Assembly: GCA_030248195.1 (NCBI GenBank)
Contig: JASAND010031905.1
Coordinates: forward strand, 27,357-91,356
Reading direction: 5' to 3'
Source of the DNA: Trissonchulus latispiculum
Lineage: Eukaryota > Nematoda > Enoplea > Enoplida > Ironidae
DNA: 64,000 bases
Below the pieces are notes generated by a model, which did no database searches, had not been told where the DNA came from, and saw nothing but the letters and a program-made list of their open reading frames with translations. Both the position numbers and the translations under genes were made by a program. Each line of letters begins with the position of its first letter. Position 1 is the first letter of the stretch. This document shows positions 45,169 to 58,319 of this stretch, piece by piece.

Positions 45169-45429
45169 ACCGAACCATAGAAAAATAGCTTAAAAAGTAC
45201 GAATTATTCCAATTTATCGATTTTGGTAGAAAACCCTCACCCACTACACATAATATTTTAGAAAGTTGCAGAAAGTATATATCTGTGGTTTGTCATAAGC
45301 CATGCTGTATGTACGTATATACTTCAAACGTCACTGTCAAAGAAAAATATTTAAAACAAGTAACAGAAATGCCGCGCACAAAATGGGATAATATATACAT
45401 GCGTTGAGCCTATGTCTATCGTTTAAATT

Positions 45430-46065
45430 TCGGATGAAAAAGGCATGGTTCCATGTCAAAAGTTGCTCAGCTCAGCAAGGGCTTTCATTTGACACCAAAT
45501 TTGACCACTTTTGAAAAATTTTATTTTTGACCCCAATCGCCTAAGTCCCTACCCACCCCACCCCACCACAGCACTCTACAGCCACTTTGGGTACGCAGTT
45601 CTATGACAAACGTTGATCAGCTCACTTAGGGCATTCATTTGATACCAAATTTAACCACTTTTAAAAAACTTATTTTTCGACCACTTGCCCCCCCCCCACC
45701 CAATTGACCCTTCAAACGTCAAACTGGAGCCAACCCAGCGAAATAGGTACGTCTGACGGCAAAACGAACACCGGGAAAGAACTGGGCCCACTAGAAAACC
45801 CATATAGACAAAGTTTTGAGAGGCCAGGTAAAGCCTACTATGGACCTTCAGGAAGCGGTTTCCGACTTGACCTTCCCGACGGCAAAGTAGAACCAGCCCA
45901 GCAATATAGGTACGTCGGACGGCAAAACAGATACCGGGACTGAGCACTAGAAAACCCATATAGACAAAGTTTTGAGAGGCCAGGTAAAGCATACTATGGA
46001 CCTCCAGGAAGCGGTTTCCGACTTGACCCTCCCGTAGGGAAGTGATAGAGAAACGCAACCTGCAC
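45430..46065. repeat. Composite satellite repeat, left part (split by hAT)
   Basis: Has the 146-bp type unit (cccaccccaccacagcactctacagccacttt, with gataccaaatttgaccactttt), then two copies of a 163-bp unit (caatataggtacgtcggacgg spacing 45743 to 45906), then agtgatagagaaacg. The same order occurs at 55.6-58.9 kb. The 214-residue ORF on the minus strand is a repeat artefact. Confidence 0.8.
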
Positions 46066-49000
46066 CAGGGGCGCACCCAAGGGGGGGCGTGGGGGGGCGC
46101 CCCCCCTGTCAGGTTTCGAAGGTCAAAAAAATTAAGAAGCAGAAAGGAGAAAAAGCAGAAAAAACAAAAATTTTCGCGCCTTCGGCGCGAAATGACCATT
46201 CTTTGGTTGTTTTGAGGATAGCATATGGGGCGGGGTAGGGTGGCTGGTCGGTATATATATATGCGTTGCTGTTTGTTTCTATTTTGATTTGACATCTATA
46301 CGTACTAAACTAAAATATTATCTGGTCAAGGCAACATTATGTCTAACCAACTATTTACTTATATACCTGTTAAACTGCTCAAGGCAAAGAATTAAAAGTT
46401 TTGAAAACAAATTTACTCCGAAATTTAAAATTTTCTTCGACTTGCGCCCCCAGACACCTTGCGTAACTATTTTTCGCCAGCTATTCAAACTCTAACACCG
46501 AACTTCGACGAGCATGCAACGTAAAATGAAGCTAAGGCCCTTAACGTTGTTTAAAAACTCTTAAAAACGCAGTAACTCGAAGCTAAAAGCGTTTATAACT
46601 TTATAACGTTGAGAAGCAATTTTTGTAATTTTACGCAGTCGAAATTAAAAAAGCATTCTAAAATAAACATATACGTATACGCAAAATTTAAACAGGCCCG
46701 ATTTTCAAAAAAATCAATAAAAATCACTGATATGCACGCTTTTTTTACAAAATACAATTTATAATCCCCACACAAAAGCTCAGTCAAATTTTGCTAGTTA
46801 TATAGTACGTATATACCGTATAGCCAAGAGGGAAAAACTCACTTTTTTTCTTGGACCAGAACTTGCGACAGGTTTGGGCTAACACGACTTTGATACTATA
46901 TTTATTAGGGTTTACCCTAAGCTTTCGAATGAGGTATAGTTTGTCTCTCTAGACCCTGCCGTTATGGAGAAATTAAAGTTTTCCGTGTCGTGAAAAAACC
47001 CAATGCGGGAAAATTTTTTCAAATTTTGACCTGTGCTTTTTAGTGTGTTTTTTTAAAAAATGTGTGTTTTTTTAAAACTTTTTGTGTTTTTTTGAAAATT
47101 GGAAATAAAAGCATTCTAAACACATATTTTATGTTTTTTGCAGTATATACAAACTGAAAGTCGTTAGTTTTTATTCTTGCATGCAGTCCTTATGCAAACA
47201 CATATAAAACAGTTCAACACACATATCCGAATGAAACCTATACCAAGTATGCTGCAAGTTCAATACATTAAAAACTTACACTATCAAACGGTCAAACACT
47301 TCTGCTTTCTTCCCTGTGGAGCTTAGCTACCCGCAGGCTTGCTATTTTGATTACGAAATCAGGAAAGCAGGATGTTTTACACTAACCCCTCCATGGCAAT
47401 GCCAAGCCAATTTTTTGCGTTTGTATTGTTCCAAGAGGGCAATACAACCATGAAAAATTAGTTTGGCATTGTTTCCAGAACAAATTCAATATGTCTAATT
47501 GCAAATACATAATAAAAATTTAAATTTATATACATTTTCTCCACCTCCGTGGCTTCCCAACTTTACGTTCCCAAATTTCCAACCCAACCCAAGACCTCCT
47601 TAGCAAATCCGCCCTGTTTCCTCTCCCTCAAAACCCAATATTTGGAAATAATGCAAATTTGTTCGCTTGTGTTTTAGTGAATTTAGTTTAAGTTTATCTG
47701 TTGTCAGTATATATTTGCCAGTGATGGACAAATTCTTGATTGGTGCTAAACGGCCAGCGCCAGCACAGTCATCCCAGCCATCCTCTTCCTCCGAAGACGA
47801 CAGACCCAGACCTTCGACATCTGCCGCTGCTGCTGCCTCAGTGGCTGATCCTGACGCAGAAATTACTGTAGAAAGTTCCAATGACGAAATCAGTTCGACC
47901 CCCAGTCTTGAGTCAGCAAAGAAAAAGAAGGTTAAGCCACGGACGCCTGGTAAATAATAATTTCTATAACCTATACTTAGCTAATTACGTACGCATAACA
48001 AAGTAAGCTACATAAGTAACGATTCAAACATACATGCACTTGCACGTACGTATATATACCGTGTAGGTATTGGTATATATATTACTTATTTTATAGTTCC
48101 TGTGAGTACGTATCGTATCTTTTAAGTATCCATTCGTCTGATGTAAACCACTGGGGTTTTCTTAGGCAAAAAAGTGGGGGGGGGGTAAGTGGGGGGGGAA
48201 GCCCAAAAAAGTGGGGAGGGGGACGAGTGGGGGGAACCCAAAAAGTGGGGGGGCGCCCTCCCCCGCCCCCCCCCCCCCCAGTAAAAAACCCCAGACCAGA
48301 ATCCAGATCGCTAACTACACACAGAGGTGACTTTTCCTTGCATGTTTTAGGCTTGACTCGGGTCGGAAAGATACCAAAGTCGATAACCTTGGCCAGTCCA
48401 TCGCTATCTGATGATCGGATAAAAAAGTGGAAAGCCGAATTTCCTTGGCTCCGCTGGAATGCAGAAACGAAAAGCTTGACCTGTTCTGACTGTCAAGCAG
48501 CGGGGAAAAGAAACGAATTCGCTCTGGGTCACACCATTCCTGGCAAACAGTGGAGAAAACATTTGATTAAAAGGCACCACGACTCCTCTGATCACAAAGA
48601 TTCAGTGCGGGTCAAAACGGGTATTGGATTCGGCGCCATTGAGGTGGCTCAGCAAAAGATGATCACAGCAGCATCTCCTGGTTATATTTGCCTGTTCAGG
48701 AATGTCCTGTTTGCCTGCCAGAACGAACTCCCAATGTCCCATAATCTCCACAAACTACTGGAAACTAACATCGTTGATTTAAAAGCCACGGTGATTAAAT
48801 TAGCATAAATAAAGTGTTTATAAATTACGTAGTGTTATTAGTATAGTACTGACTGACTGATATTTCATTTCTTTGCTACTACGTATAATATTACATATTT
48901 ATATACATATTTACTTTCTATTTGCAGGAGCTTCTACCAGCAAAGCACATTGCCACAAGTCCTATGTTCCAAAGCTATACAAACAGAACTATGCTACGTG

Positions 49001-52000
49001 CTCTCAACACTACTGTAGAGCAGGATGTGCTGAATTCCCTGAAGGAATCTCCAGCGTTCGGCATCCACATCGACGAGTCTACTGATATAACTCAAGTACG
49101 TTGTATAGGGACTATAATAATGAATGGCACATAATTAAGATAATGTATATGAATGGAATTTTAAGTAAGTATCTAGTATATATGTACGTATACAGGGCTG
49201 CCGCGCGACCTTTCTCAGAAAAAAGGAAATAAAAAATGAATTTTGCACCCGAAAAAAGGAAAAAAACCACCGTAAGACTAAATTTTAGGCACATCTTTGT
49301 CGATTTTCAGAAAATTATTGAAAAAAAGGAAATAAAAGGAATTTTTGCAGAAAAAAAGAAAAGAAAGGACGACCTCGAAAAAAAGGAAAATAAAGGAAAA
49401 AAGGAACCGCGGCAGCCCTGATGTATAACAATCATTGCTCACGTATGCAATGCACAATGCACCCCAAGAATACATGTATGCACTGTATTGTTTTCAGACG
49501 AAAACTCTGTTGCTCTATGCCAAATTCTTCGACATTGGATCATCTTCAGTGAAACTCCTATTTCTTGCCGCCATTGAGCTGGAACTAACCGATGCGGAGT
49601 CTATAGCCCAAAAGATCTGTGATTTTATGAAAAACGCCAAAATCGATTGCCGAAAGCTAGTATGGTTTACTAGCGATGGCGCGGCAGTCATGCTGGGTGC
49701 TCGGAATGGAGTCCATGTGAAATTGCGGGAAAAGCTCAACTGCGCAGCAATGATTGAGTATCATTGTGCTGCGCATCGCGACGCTTTGGCCATCAAGGAC
49801 GCCTACAAAGAAGTGCCATACTTCACCAGACTGGACAACTCAGTGAAGGATCTTATCGGCTATATGAGTATGCACCGACCTTGACTGGAAGCTTCAGCGG
49901 CTGCAGAGCTTTTTGATACTGACTACGTACAACCAGAAAAGATTTTTGAGGTCCGCTGGCTCAGCCGAGCCAACAGCATTGCTCAGCTTGTGCGAAGCAT
50001 GGTTACAATCCAGATTGTTTTGGAAGACTTGGCGGAAGTCAGTGAAGTCGCAAAAGGACTGTTGCGTCGAACCAAGAATCCCGAATTCCAGCTGGCTCTG
50101 CATCATGTGGCTGATCTTCTCCAAGTTTTGGCATCCCTGAACCGTAGTCTGCAGCAGCGAGATCTCCATCCAGTGGATGCTGCGAAGAAAGTTGCTAGCA
50201 CCAAGAATGTGATTCGTGCAATGTATCTTGCGGAACACATTGAATGTGGGCCGTGCGCAGAGATGATGGTTTCTGGAAAATCCGGCATAAAATTGGATGG
50301 CTTCCTACCAGATGTCATAGAGCCGGTGACGTCCAAAATGCGCCGTCTTGCCCAAGCCGTGATTACAGCTTTTGATGAGCGTTTTCCGGATGATGATGGA
50401 ATTATCCGTTGCTGCAGTGTTTTTGATCCAGTCAATGCAGATATTCCAGGGGAAGAGATGACAGGATTTGGCCGAAACGAAATCAGGAAACTGCTGTCAT
50501 TCTACGCAGACCAGTTCAACCTCGACCAGGCTGCTGCTGTCATTGAATGGAGCATATTTCGGGCTTCGATCCTTGCCCAGACGCCCCCCGCAGACCTGTA
50601 TCTATCTATGAAGCCTTCAAGTTGGCCATCACTACTGGCGGTGAAGAACCTACCTTCCCTCAACTTCGCCAGCTTTGTGCTGTTTTGGCAACTTTCGATG
50701 CCTCAAACGCTGAGGTCGAAAGAGGATTTTCACTCCTTCATCGCATGAAGACGAAAGCTCGCAATCGGCTGACAGTACGTAAATAATTAGACTTATATAT
50801 ACGTACGTAGAAATGATACGTATATATATATAATCCACAGACTTTTCAAATTAAACTAGCACTAAAGTTCTTGCACTTCTAGCACAAAAGTACGTAAATC
50901 TAGACAACTTGTAGCCAAGTAATGTATTCGCAACGTACTGATATGCTATTTTATTTATAGATTCCGACTATTGATATTCTGATGCGTCTACGACTCAACG
51001 CTCTGCCTTATGATCAATTTGACTACGCAAAAGTCCTCGGTATTTGGCTTTCCAATACTCCCCGCGGTCGCTACGGCACGGGCCGACGCCGTGCGAAACT
51101 CCCTCCAACATTGGCGGCTGATTCTGCGTCCGCAGACGCTGATGTAGTGCCGTTGGAAAATGATCCAGCCCCAACCGTAGCCCTAACAGATGACGAATGG
51201 TTTGAAGGATTCACAGAAGAAGAAGTTAACCTGGCAGCCGCTAACATGGATGATCTTGATTTTGATTTTGATATGTAGAAAAGAAAATGGAACAGTATGT
51301 TAACATGCTTTATCTGCATCTGTAGTAAATTAGAAATTAAAACCTTGTTTCAACTATTGCACATAGCAAATCAAGAAACCAGTCAGAACTTTGAATATAT
51401 ACGTAGGTGAACTATAGTAAAATAAACTAAGCGTATACGAGATGAATGCGCCGAAGGCGCAAAAAATTTACTGCGAACGTTTATTTAAGCATAAATCTAT
51501 TACGGAAACGGCAAAAGTTTTCTTGGTCAACTGAAAATTTGAGTGTGCTTTTTAGTGTGTTTTTTTTAAAATTTTGTGTTTTTTTAAAAAAAAGTGTGCG
51601 AAAACACAATAAAAAACACAAAAAAAACAGTGGGAAAAACCCACCCGAATTTTTTGCTGGTAGCGTGCCAGAACAATTTTGACGGTGCCATTCGAAAGAG
51701 CGGGTTGTTTTTAGTAGGTCTACATCGAAAAATACCAACATTTTTGAAAAATTTCAGAAAAAATTGAATTTTCAAAATTTAGTATGTTTAACACATATAT
51801 AAACATAGGCTACTTTGGAAAATTTTTTAAAACTGTTTATTTTTGGCAGCTTAAGCATCCTATCGTGTTGAAAACGTGTTTTTCCTGTATTTAGAGCCAA
51901 ACCAGACTCATTTTAAGGCAAAAATAAGCATTTTTGGCCATAATTGAAATTTTGGCTTGAAAAGGCACCATGTCCGATTTAGACCCCCCTGGACCACCCA

Positions 52001-52550
52001 TAACAGAACGAACCCGGGTAAAACCTATAGCAGTTTAATCTATAACCTCTATTAAACAAATGTATGTATTAGTTTGACCTTTCCTGCTAACGGTTAGAAA
52101 AATATTCAATTTTGAAAAGTGGGGTTTTTTCCCGCCAACTCTAGGTCACCCCCAGGTCGCACCGGAGGGGTTAGAGCAGTGTGGCATATCATCATGAAGC
52201 GCAATCCCGCATATTAAAATGGGTTTTTCCCCGCTTGACTCGTATATATCCAGTGAAACCAGGGTGCTAGCCAGAAGACAGTTTTGATCCTTTGAAACAA
52301 CAAAAAGTGGTCAGAAAAAATTGTTTTCAAGTCTAGAATGCAAAAAATTCTCAACTTCTGGGGGGCTGCGCCCCCCAGATTCCCTGCTTTCGCATTTCTG
52401 AGAAAGATTAATTCTATTTACATGCCTCAGCCAATGTAACCAACTAGTACATGTTTGTTCTCAAAGCACAAAAACAAGCGTAGAAATAAATATAAAAAAT
52501 TTCAACATTGTTGCCGCCCCCTCTGTCAGAAAACTCTGGGTGCGCCACTG
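46066..52550 (+). mobile_element. hAT DNA transposon, near-complete (6.5 kb)
   Basis: Ends CAGGGGCGCACCCAAGG at 46066 and the inverted CTGGGTGCGCCACTG at 52550. Flanks ACCTGCAC and ACCTGGAC match in 7 of 8 bases, the hAT TSD length. Behind each end lies a C/G-run block and a tctgac or tgtcagg word. The element encodes a spliced hAT transposase on the + strand. It interrupts a satellite composite whose uninterrupted form is visible near 58833-58870 (gatagagaaacgagacttagctatttagttagttc). Subterminal regions hold gcgccttcggcgc hairpins and a fivefold gtgtg-ttttt stretch. Confidence 0.9.
47724..51278 (+). CDS. hAT transposase, five exons, one in-frame TGA and one frameshift
   Basis: Exons inferred from GT-AG sites whose phases agree: 47724-47949, 48351-48790, 48928-49095, 49498-50774, 50961-51278. 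Exon 1 encodes an acidic/Ser-rich tail ending in Lys. Exon 2 has a zinc finger of BED/TTF type (CSDC ... HLIKRHHDSSDH). Exon 3 ends HIDESTDIT, with the first catalytic Asp. Exon 4 holds TSDGAAVMLG (second catalytic Asp), CAAHRDALA and, near its end, NAEVERGFSLLHRMK, the hATC dimerisation region with the catalytic Glu. Exon 5 gives the C-terminus with an acidic tail. Most like the ZMYM/KIAA1586-type hAT transposases. Damage: TGA at 49882-49884 in otherwise continuous frame, and a one-base shift near the C-run at 50581-50586; exon 4 would regain a multiple-of-three length with one more base. Probably inactive now but recent. Confidence 0.85.
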
Positions 52551-53261
52551 ACCTGGACCATTAGTTAGTTCAATATATGTAATTTCTGACTATAAAAAGA
52601 AATCAGCTCCAGCTCGTAACGTTCGACCTCAGCGACGACCACAAAAATGGTTACTTTTCGGTATGAGCCGACTCTGCGGCGCCAATGCGGTGCAAAAAAG
52701 GTGTGATTCTTAAATTCTTTAGAGGGTACTACTAGACCCTTTTCGTTCAGTTCTCCGTAAGTTACGGGCCGTCAACTGTGTGCAATTTTAATGTGAGCGA
52801 GCACAAGGGTGCTGCAGCCAATTGAGGCAAATTTTCGCAAATCAACTCTACGTTTTTGCTCATTTTGTTATACACCTTTAAAAACTATTAAGAAAAACAT
52901 TTTCGTACAGTTTCTAGCCGGATGGGCTTGATCAGAAGCTTCTCTAAAGAATTTCTCGGAGAAACAAGGCCCTTGTTCTTCCTGATGTAATGAAACATTT
53001 AACAGAGGTTAACTTAAAATAGAAGCATTTCCGACCCATAGTTCTATGAGAAGAATTCATCCCTGCAGTAAGAGCCTTCAATTGATGTATAATATCCATA
53101 TTTTGAAAAATTTTAAAAAACGCTGTTTAGAGAAATTTCGGGTTCGAGGGCCCGTTTGGCACTCTGAGAAGTACTGGACGTAGCTATCAGCATAATTCAT
53201 GCTGCAAATAGATCCAGAGACATGAATACCAAGTTGGAATACAAAATAGGCAGTTTAGGAC
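52551..53261. repeat. Right remainder of the composite repeat, then unassigned DNA
   Basis: 52559-52760 (tagttagttcaatatatgta ... gagccgactctgcggcgcc) matches 58855-59060 and so continues the satellite composite that the hAT element split. 52760-53253 is not recognised and has no gene. Confidence 0.7.
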
Positions 53262-54131
53262 CAGTGGCGCACCCAGCGTTTTCTGACAGGGGGGGCGGCA
53301 ACAATGTTGAAATTTTTTATAGTTATTTCTACACATGTTTTTGTGCTTTGAGAACAAACATGTAGTTACATTGGCTGAGGTAGTTAAATAGAATTAATCA
53401 TTCTCAGAAATGCGAAAGCAGGGGGTCTGGGGGGCGCAGCCCCCCAGAAGTTGAGAATTTTTTGCATTTCAGACCTGAAAACAATTTTTTCTGACCACTT
53501 TTTGTTGTTTCAAAGGATCAAAATTGTCTTCTGGCTAGCGCCCTGGTTTCACCGGATACATAAAGTATATACGTACGTACTATATAACTCAAACTAATAA
53601 AAGTCTAAACAAAGCAAAGCAATGTAGCTATGATAAGAAAAAGTGGGAAGAAGCGGGGGTCTGGGGGCGGCAGCCCCCAACTAAAAGCTAGAGCTCTTTT
53701 TAAAAAACTTCACCTATTTGAAAATTTTTTGAGCCATGTTGTGGTTAGCAGTTGCAAAATTTGACTAAGCTTTTGTGTGTGCATTTTAAATTGTATTTTG
53801 TAAAAAAGCGTGGATATCAGGGGTTTTTAATGAATTTTTTGAAAAACGCACCTGCGTAAATTTTGCGTATATTTTTATTCTAGAATGCGTATTTTTAATT
53901 TCGACTGCGTAAAATTACAAAAATTATATATACGTATGGTATAAAGCTATAAACGCTTTTAGCTTCGATTAGCTTATGCTAAATCAAAATAGAAACAAAC
54001 AGCAACGAAGGCGCGAAAATTTTTGTTTTTTCTGCTTTTTCTCCTTTCTGCTTCTTAATTTTTCTGACCTTCGAAACCTGACAGGGGGGCGCCCGCCCCC
54101 CCCCCGCCCCCCCCCCTTGGGTGCGCGCCTG
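53262..54131 (-). mobile_element. Inverted 870-bp deletion derivative of the hAT element
   Basis: Starts CAGTGGCGCACCCAGCG, matching the right end of the 6.5-kb hAT, and ends TTGGGTGCGCGCCTG, matching its left end, so it lies in the opposite orientation. The perfect 8-bp TSD TTTAGGAC (53254-53261, 54132-54139) proves independent insertion. It keeps about 600 bp of one end, with the tctggggggcgcagccccccag hairpin, and the other end's gaccttcgaaacctgac, and has no transposase. Confidence 0.9.
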
Positions 54132-54139
54132 TTTAGGAC

Positions 54140-55610
54140 CATACTGTTATCGGAATTTAGCCAAATATTTCAAAAAACCGAAATTTTGAAAACTTTGCTA
54201 AAATGCCCATTTTTGCGCCAAATCTCCAAACTGGAAAAACATACAGTGGAACCATTGGTATCAGTTCAAATACTACGGAACCCTGTAGTTAGAATTTTTA
54301 TTTAGGCCTCTGGATTAGAGCAATTTGCAATTCTTTCCGAAGACCCCACATTTCAGCTGCTGGAAACGTTGCATTTTGACGATTTTCCACTGTTTTCGAT
54401 AAATATTTTTTAAAATTTTTAGGGGCCTAAATCAAAATCCTGCTTCCAGCGTACTGCAGTTTATGATTATAGTTACATTATAAATACAAAATTATGCAGG
54501 GATTACAACTGTTCGTCGAGAGATTTTTTTGGCGCAAAAATAAAATCACCACTTTTTCTGTTTCCTATGTTTAACACATGCGGACCTCAACTTTGAGGTG
54601 AAATTACTCAACAACCGTAAGAGATATATACTAGTCTAATTTGAAAACTCATTAAAATATCCCATTCAAAGATCATTATATGTGAAAATGAGCGAAATCG
54701 GAGATGGTCGGAAAATTGACCAAAAATGGACCCCCCCCCCCCTTTAAGTAAGGAAAAATTTGGAAACTAGGCAAAAATTGCAATATTTTTGAAATATTTT
54801 TAAAATTTCTTTCTGAAATATGTTCGACACGAAGGCTATAGCTTGGTTGTATGGCGGAATCCCGCAGCGCACCGAAAAATTGACATAAAGTTTCCTGCGT
54901 TTTCGTGCGTATTTTGAAAGGAAAGATCGCAAAAATTATTTCCAAAATTTTTTCTAAAAATATGTTCGAAACCAAGCTTTAGCTGTATGGCAAAATCCCG
55001 CAGCGTAGCGAAAAGCTGACAAAAAATTTCCTGCGTCGGCGCAGGCATTTGGCCAAAGCTTTTTGCAACTCGTAATATATACTCGTCATAATTGTTTTAA
55101 CTGAAATTTGGCTGGTTTGATTGAGTATGTAGCTGGCACGTAGCTCGAAAGGGATTTCCGAGGGCCGCATAGAGCCTTTCAAACCCATATTATACGGAGT
55201 CGCTCTCCCGCCCCTGGTCGAAAATAGTGAAGTCTTTTCCACCTGGCTATAAATTTTAAAAATTGGTCAGGGAAAATAGAAAGAAAACTAACCACTTCAG
55301 GCTTTCGCATAAAATAGGGGTCCCAGAGAACCAAACAGGATCCAGTGGTCAGACTCAGCACCAGCCAAGCAGTCACCTCTGAGTGACCCATTTTGCGCAG
55401 CCGTCGATAGCAGAGGACCTGTTGGCACCAATCCGGAAACCAAATGCCAAATTATCGTCATAGCTAAAGAAAACAGACTATATATATATATATACAAGTA
55501 ACAGAAATGCTCCGCACAAATGGGGATAATATGTGTGTTGGGCCTATATACATGTATGCTTGTATATATACGGTTGAGAAGGGCATAAATCCAACAGAGC
55601 AACTTTTGGT
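54140..55610. repeat. TTAA-element remnant and short tandem repeat
   Basis: 54670-54747 matches the right end of the TTAA element at 42240-43451 (gaaatcggagatggtcgg, a C-run, then TTAA); no left end found. 54780-55040 is two imperfect copies of a unit of roughly 150 bp with aatatgttcga and atggc-aaatcccgcagcg. 55040-55610 shows no gene. Confidence 0.55.
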
Positions 55611-58319
55611 GGATGGTGACATGTCAAAAGTTGCTCAGCTCACTTAGGGCTTTCATTTGATACCAAATTTGACCACTTTTGAAAAATTTTATTTTTGACC
55701 CAAAATAGCCTAAGTCCCCACCCCACCCCACCACAGCACTCTACAGCCACTTTGGGTATGCAGTTATATGACAAAAATTGCTCTGCTCACTTAGGCCTTT
55801 CATTTGATACCAAATTTGTGCATTTGCCGTTTTCTTCTACACCGTCTACAACTCTCACAGCAGCTTGTCAAAGATGATTCCCCCAAAATGGGCCGAAAAA
55901 TCGAAAAAAATAAAAATTCTCCGACTTGGCTGAAACTTGCCCGAAACATTGTCAAGGGTACCTAGATTATATGTCTAAAATATTACGCCGATATCTTTCT
56001 TCATTAGTCGGCTATGGCGGGTCAAAGTTGCCATAATCGCTGATTTGGGCTCAAAAATGGCAATTTTTCGAAATCGGGTGCCTGTGCGGCCTCATTTTCC
56101 CAAATGAAAATCGCTAATCTCCTGGGATCTGATTGGTACCTATATGGTTTACAATTTACGATATAGAAAATCTGTGGCTCGAACCTTTATTCTAGGGATT
56201 TGCAGAAAAAAATTCGAAAAAGTGATATTTGGTTACCCTCAAGAAAGCCATATTTGGTGTAAAAATTTCTGCCACAGGAAACACAGACAGCTGAAATGGG
56301 GCTGATTCAATGAATTAACTTAGTCCTTCGCCCAGGTTTCGGTATGAGCCAATTCAAAAGCACATAGCGCATGTTTAATAATTTTGAAGTTGCAGACCCC
56401 GAAAAGTCGAAATTCAGCAAAATGCATCAACTTTGACAAGCTGCTGTGAGAGTTGTAGACGGTGTAGAAGAAAACGGCAAATGCAGAAGTTCTTAGAGTG
56501 TCTCCTAGTATTATATATGTGAGAACAAGCGAAATCTGAAAACATCAATATTGGGGCTCAATCAAGTCAGGTCGAATCTCTCAGAAATCCTGTCATATAT
56601 ATATATATATACAAGTAACAAAAATGCTCCGCACAAAAGGGGATAATATGTGTGTTGGACCTATGTCTGTCGTTTAATCCGGTTGAGAAAGAAAGTATAT
56701 AAATCCGACACAGCAAGTTTGGGTGGGTGGTTCTATGGCGAAAGTTGTTCAGTTCGATGCGGGCCTTCATTGGACTCGAAATTTGACCACTTTTGAAAAT
56801 TTTAATTTTTGACCCAAAATCGCCTAAGTCCCCACCTATGCTTATTCTAGTGGGGGGGGGGTGGGCCCCCCCATAAACACCCTTCCCCCCCCAAAAATCG
56901 CCCCCCCCCAAAAATGTAGGCGCCCCTTTTGGTACCAAATTTTGCCCTAAAAAAATCGCTCAGAAGGCCAAATTTTCAAAAATTTTCACTCAATTTTTGC
57001 CTTTTTCAACACTAAATCTGCTTATTTTTGCTATGAAAATCAACTTTTATAGTATATGCCAGAAAAATAGCGCTATTTTTAGCATATTTTTCGAAAAATT
57101 TTCCCCCCCCCAAAAGTCCTTGCCCCTCGGACCTTGGGGGGGGCCCCCAAGACGCCCCCCCCCAAGAAAAAATCCCTAGAATAAGCCCAGCCCACCCCAC
57201 CCCACCACAGGCCTCTACAGCCACTTTAGGTACGCACTTCTATGACAAAAGTTGCTCAGTTCGATGCGGGCTTTCATTTGGTACCAAATTTGACCACTTT
57301 TGAAATTTTAATTTTTGACCCAAAATCTCCTAAGTCCCCACCCCACCCCACCACAGCCCTCTACAGCCACATTAGGTACGCACTTCTATGACAAAAGTTG
57401 CTCAGTTCGATGCGGGCTTTCATTTAGTACCAAATTTGACCACTTTTGAAAATTTTAATTTTTGACCCAAAATCGCATAAGTCCCCACCTATGCTTATTC
57501 TAGTGGGGGGGGGGTGGGCCCCCCCATAAACACCCTTCCCCCCCCCAAAAATCGCCCCCCCCCCAAAAAAATGTAGGCGCCCCTTTTGGTACCAAATTTT
57601 GCCCTAAAAAATCGCTCAGAAGGCCAAATTTTCAAAAATTTTCACTCAATTTTTGCCCTTTTCAACACTAAATCCGCTTATATATTTTTGCTACGAAAAT
57701 CAACTTTTATAGTATAATATACATATATGCCAGAAAAATAGCGTTATTTTTAGCATATTTTTCGAAAAGTTCCCCCCCCCAAAATTCCTTGCCCCTCGGA
57801 CCTTTGGGGGGGCCCCCAAGAAGCCCCCCCCCAAGAAAAAATCCCTAGAATAAGCCCAGCCCACCCCACCCCACCACAGGCCTCTACAGCCACTTTAGGT
57901 ACGCACTTCTATGACAAAACTTGCTCAGTTCGATGCGGGCTTTCATTTAGTACCAAATTAGACCACTTTTGAAATTTTAATTATTGACCCAAAATCTCCT
58001 AAGTCCCCACCCCACCCCACCACAGCCCTCTACAGCCACTTTAGGTACGCACTTCTATGACAAAAGTTGCTCAGTTCGATGCGGGCTTTCATTTAGTACC
58101 AAATTTGACCACTTTTGAAAATTTTAATTTTTGACCCAAAATCGCCTAAGTCCCCACCCCACCCCACCACAGCCCTCTACAGCCACTTTAGGTACGCACT
58201 TCTATGACAAAAGTTGCTCAGTTCGATGCGGGCTTTCATTTGGTACCAAATTTGACCACTTTTGAAAAATCTTATTTTTGACCACTTGACACCCTACCCG
58301 ATTTACCCTTCAAACGGCA
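55611..58319. repeat. 146-bp satellite array with higher-order insertions
   Basis: Repeats of a 146-147-bp unit: cacagccctctacagccac, ttaggtacgcacttctatgac, aaaagttgctcag, cgatgcgggctttcattt and gtaccaaatttgaccactttt. Phase markers fall at 57206, 57352, 57875, 58021 and 58168. Two copies of a G/C-run insert of about 370 bp, bounded by ttattctag and ctagaataa (56832-57184 and 57490-57852), create a 669-bp higher-order period. A MITE is nested at 55820-56484. Confidence 0.85.
55820..56484. mobile_element. 665-bp element with 55-bp terminal inverted repeats
   Basis: Left end GCATTTGCCGTTTTCTTCTA continuing through ctcacagcagcttgtcaaag; the right end is the exact inverse. The interior has no ORF or motif repeats. 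It lies in a satellite unit. Superfamily unknown; no clear TSD. Confidence 0.75.

Noticed and set aside
45651..46295. 214-codon minus-strand ORF
   Set aside because: Spans two 163-bp repeat units and the C-run of the hAT terminus; a product of repeat sequence.
52268..53546. Two separate 285-bp MITEs in inverted orientation, bounded by ggctagc-ccctgg
   Set aside because: The inner boundary is shared subterminal sequence; TSDs show that the true ends are 46066/52550 and 53262/54131.
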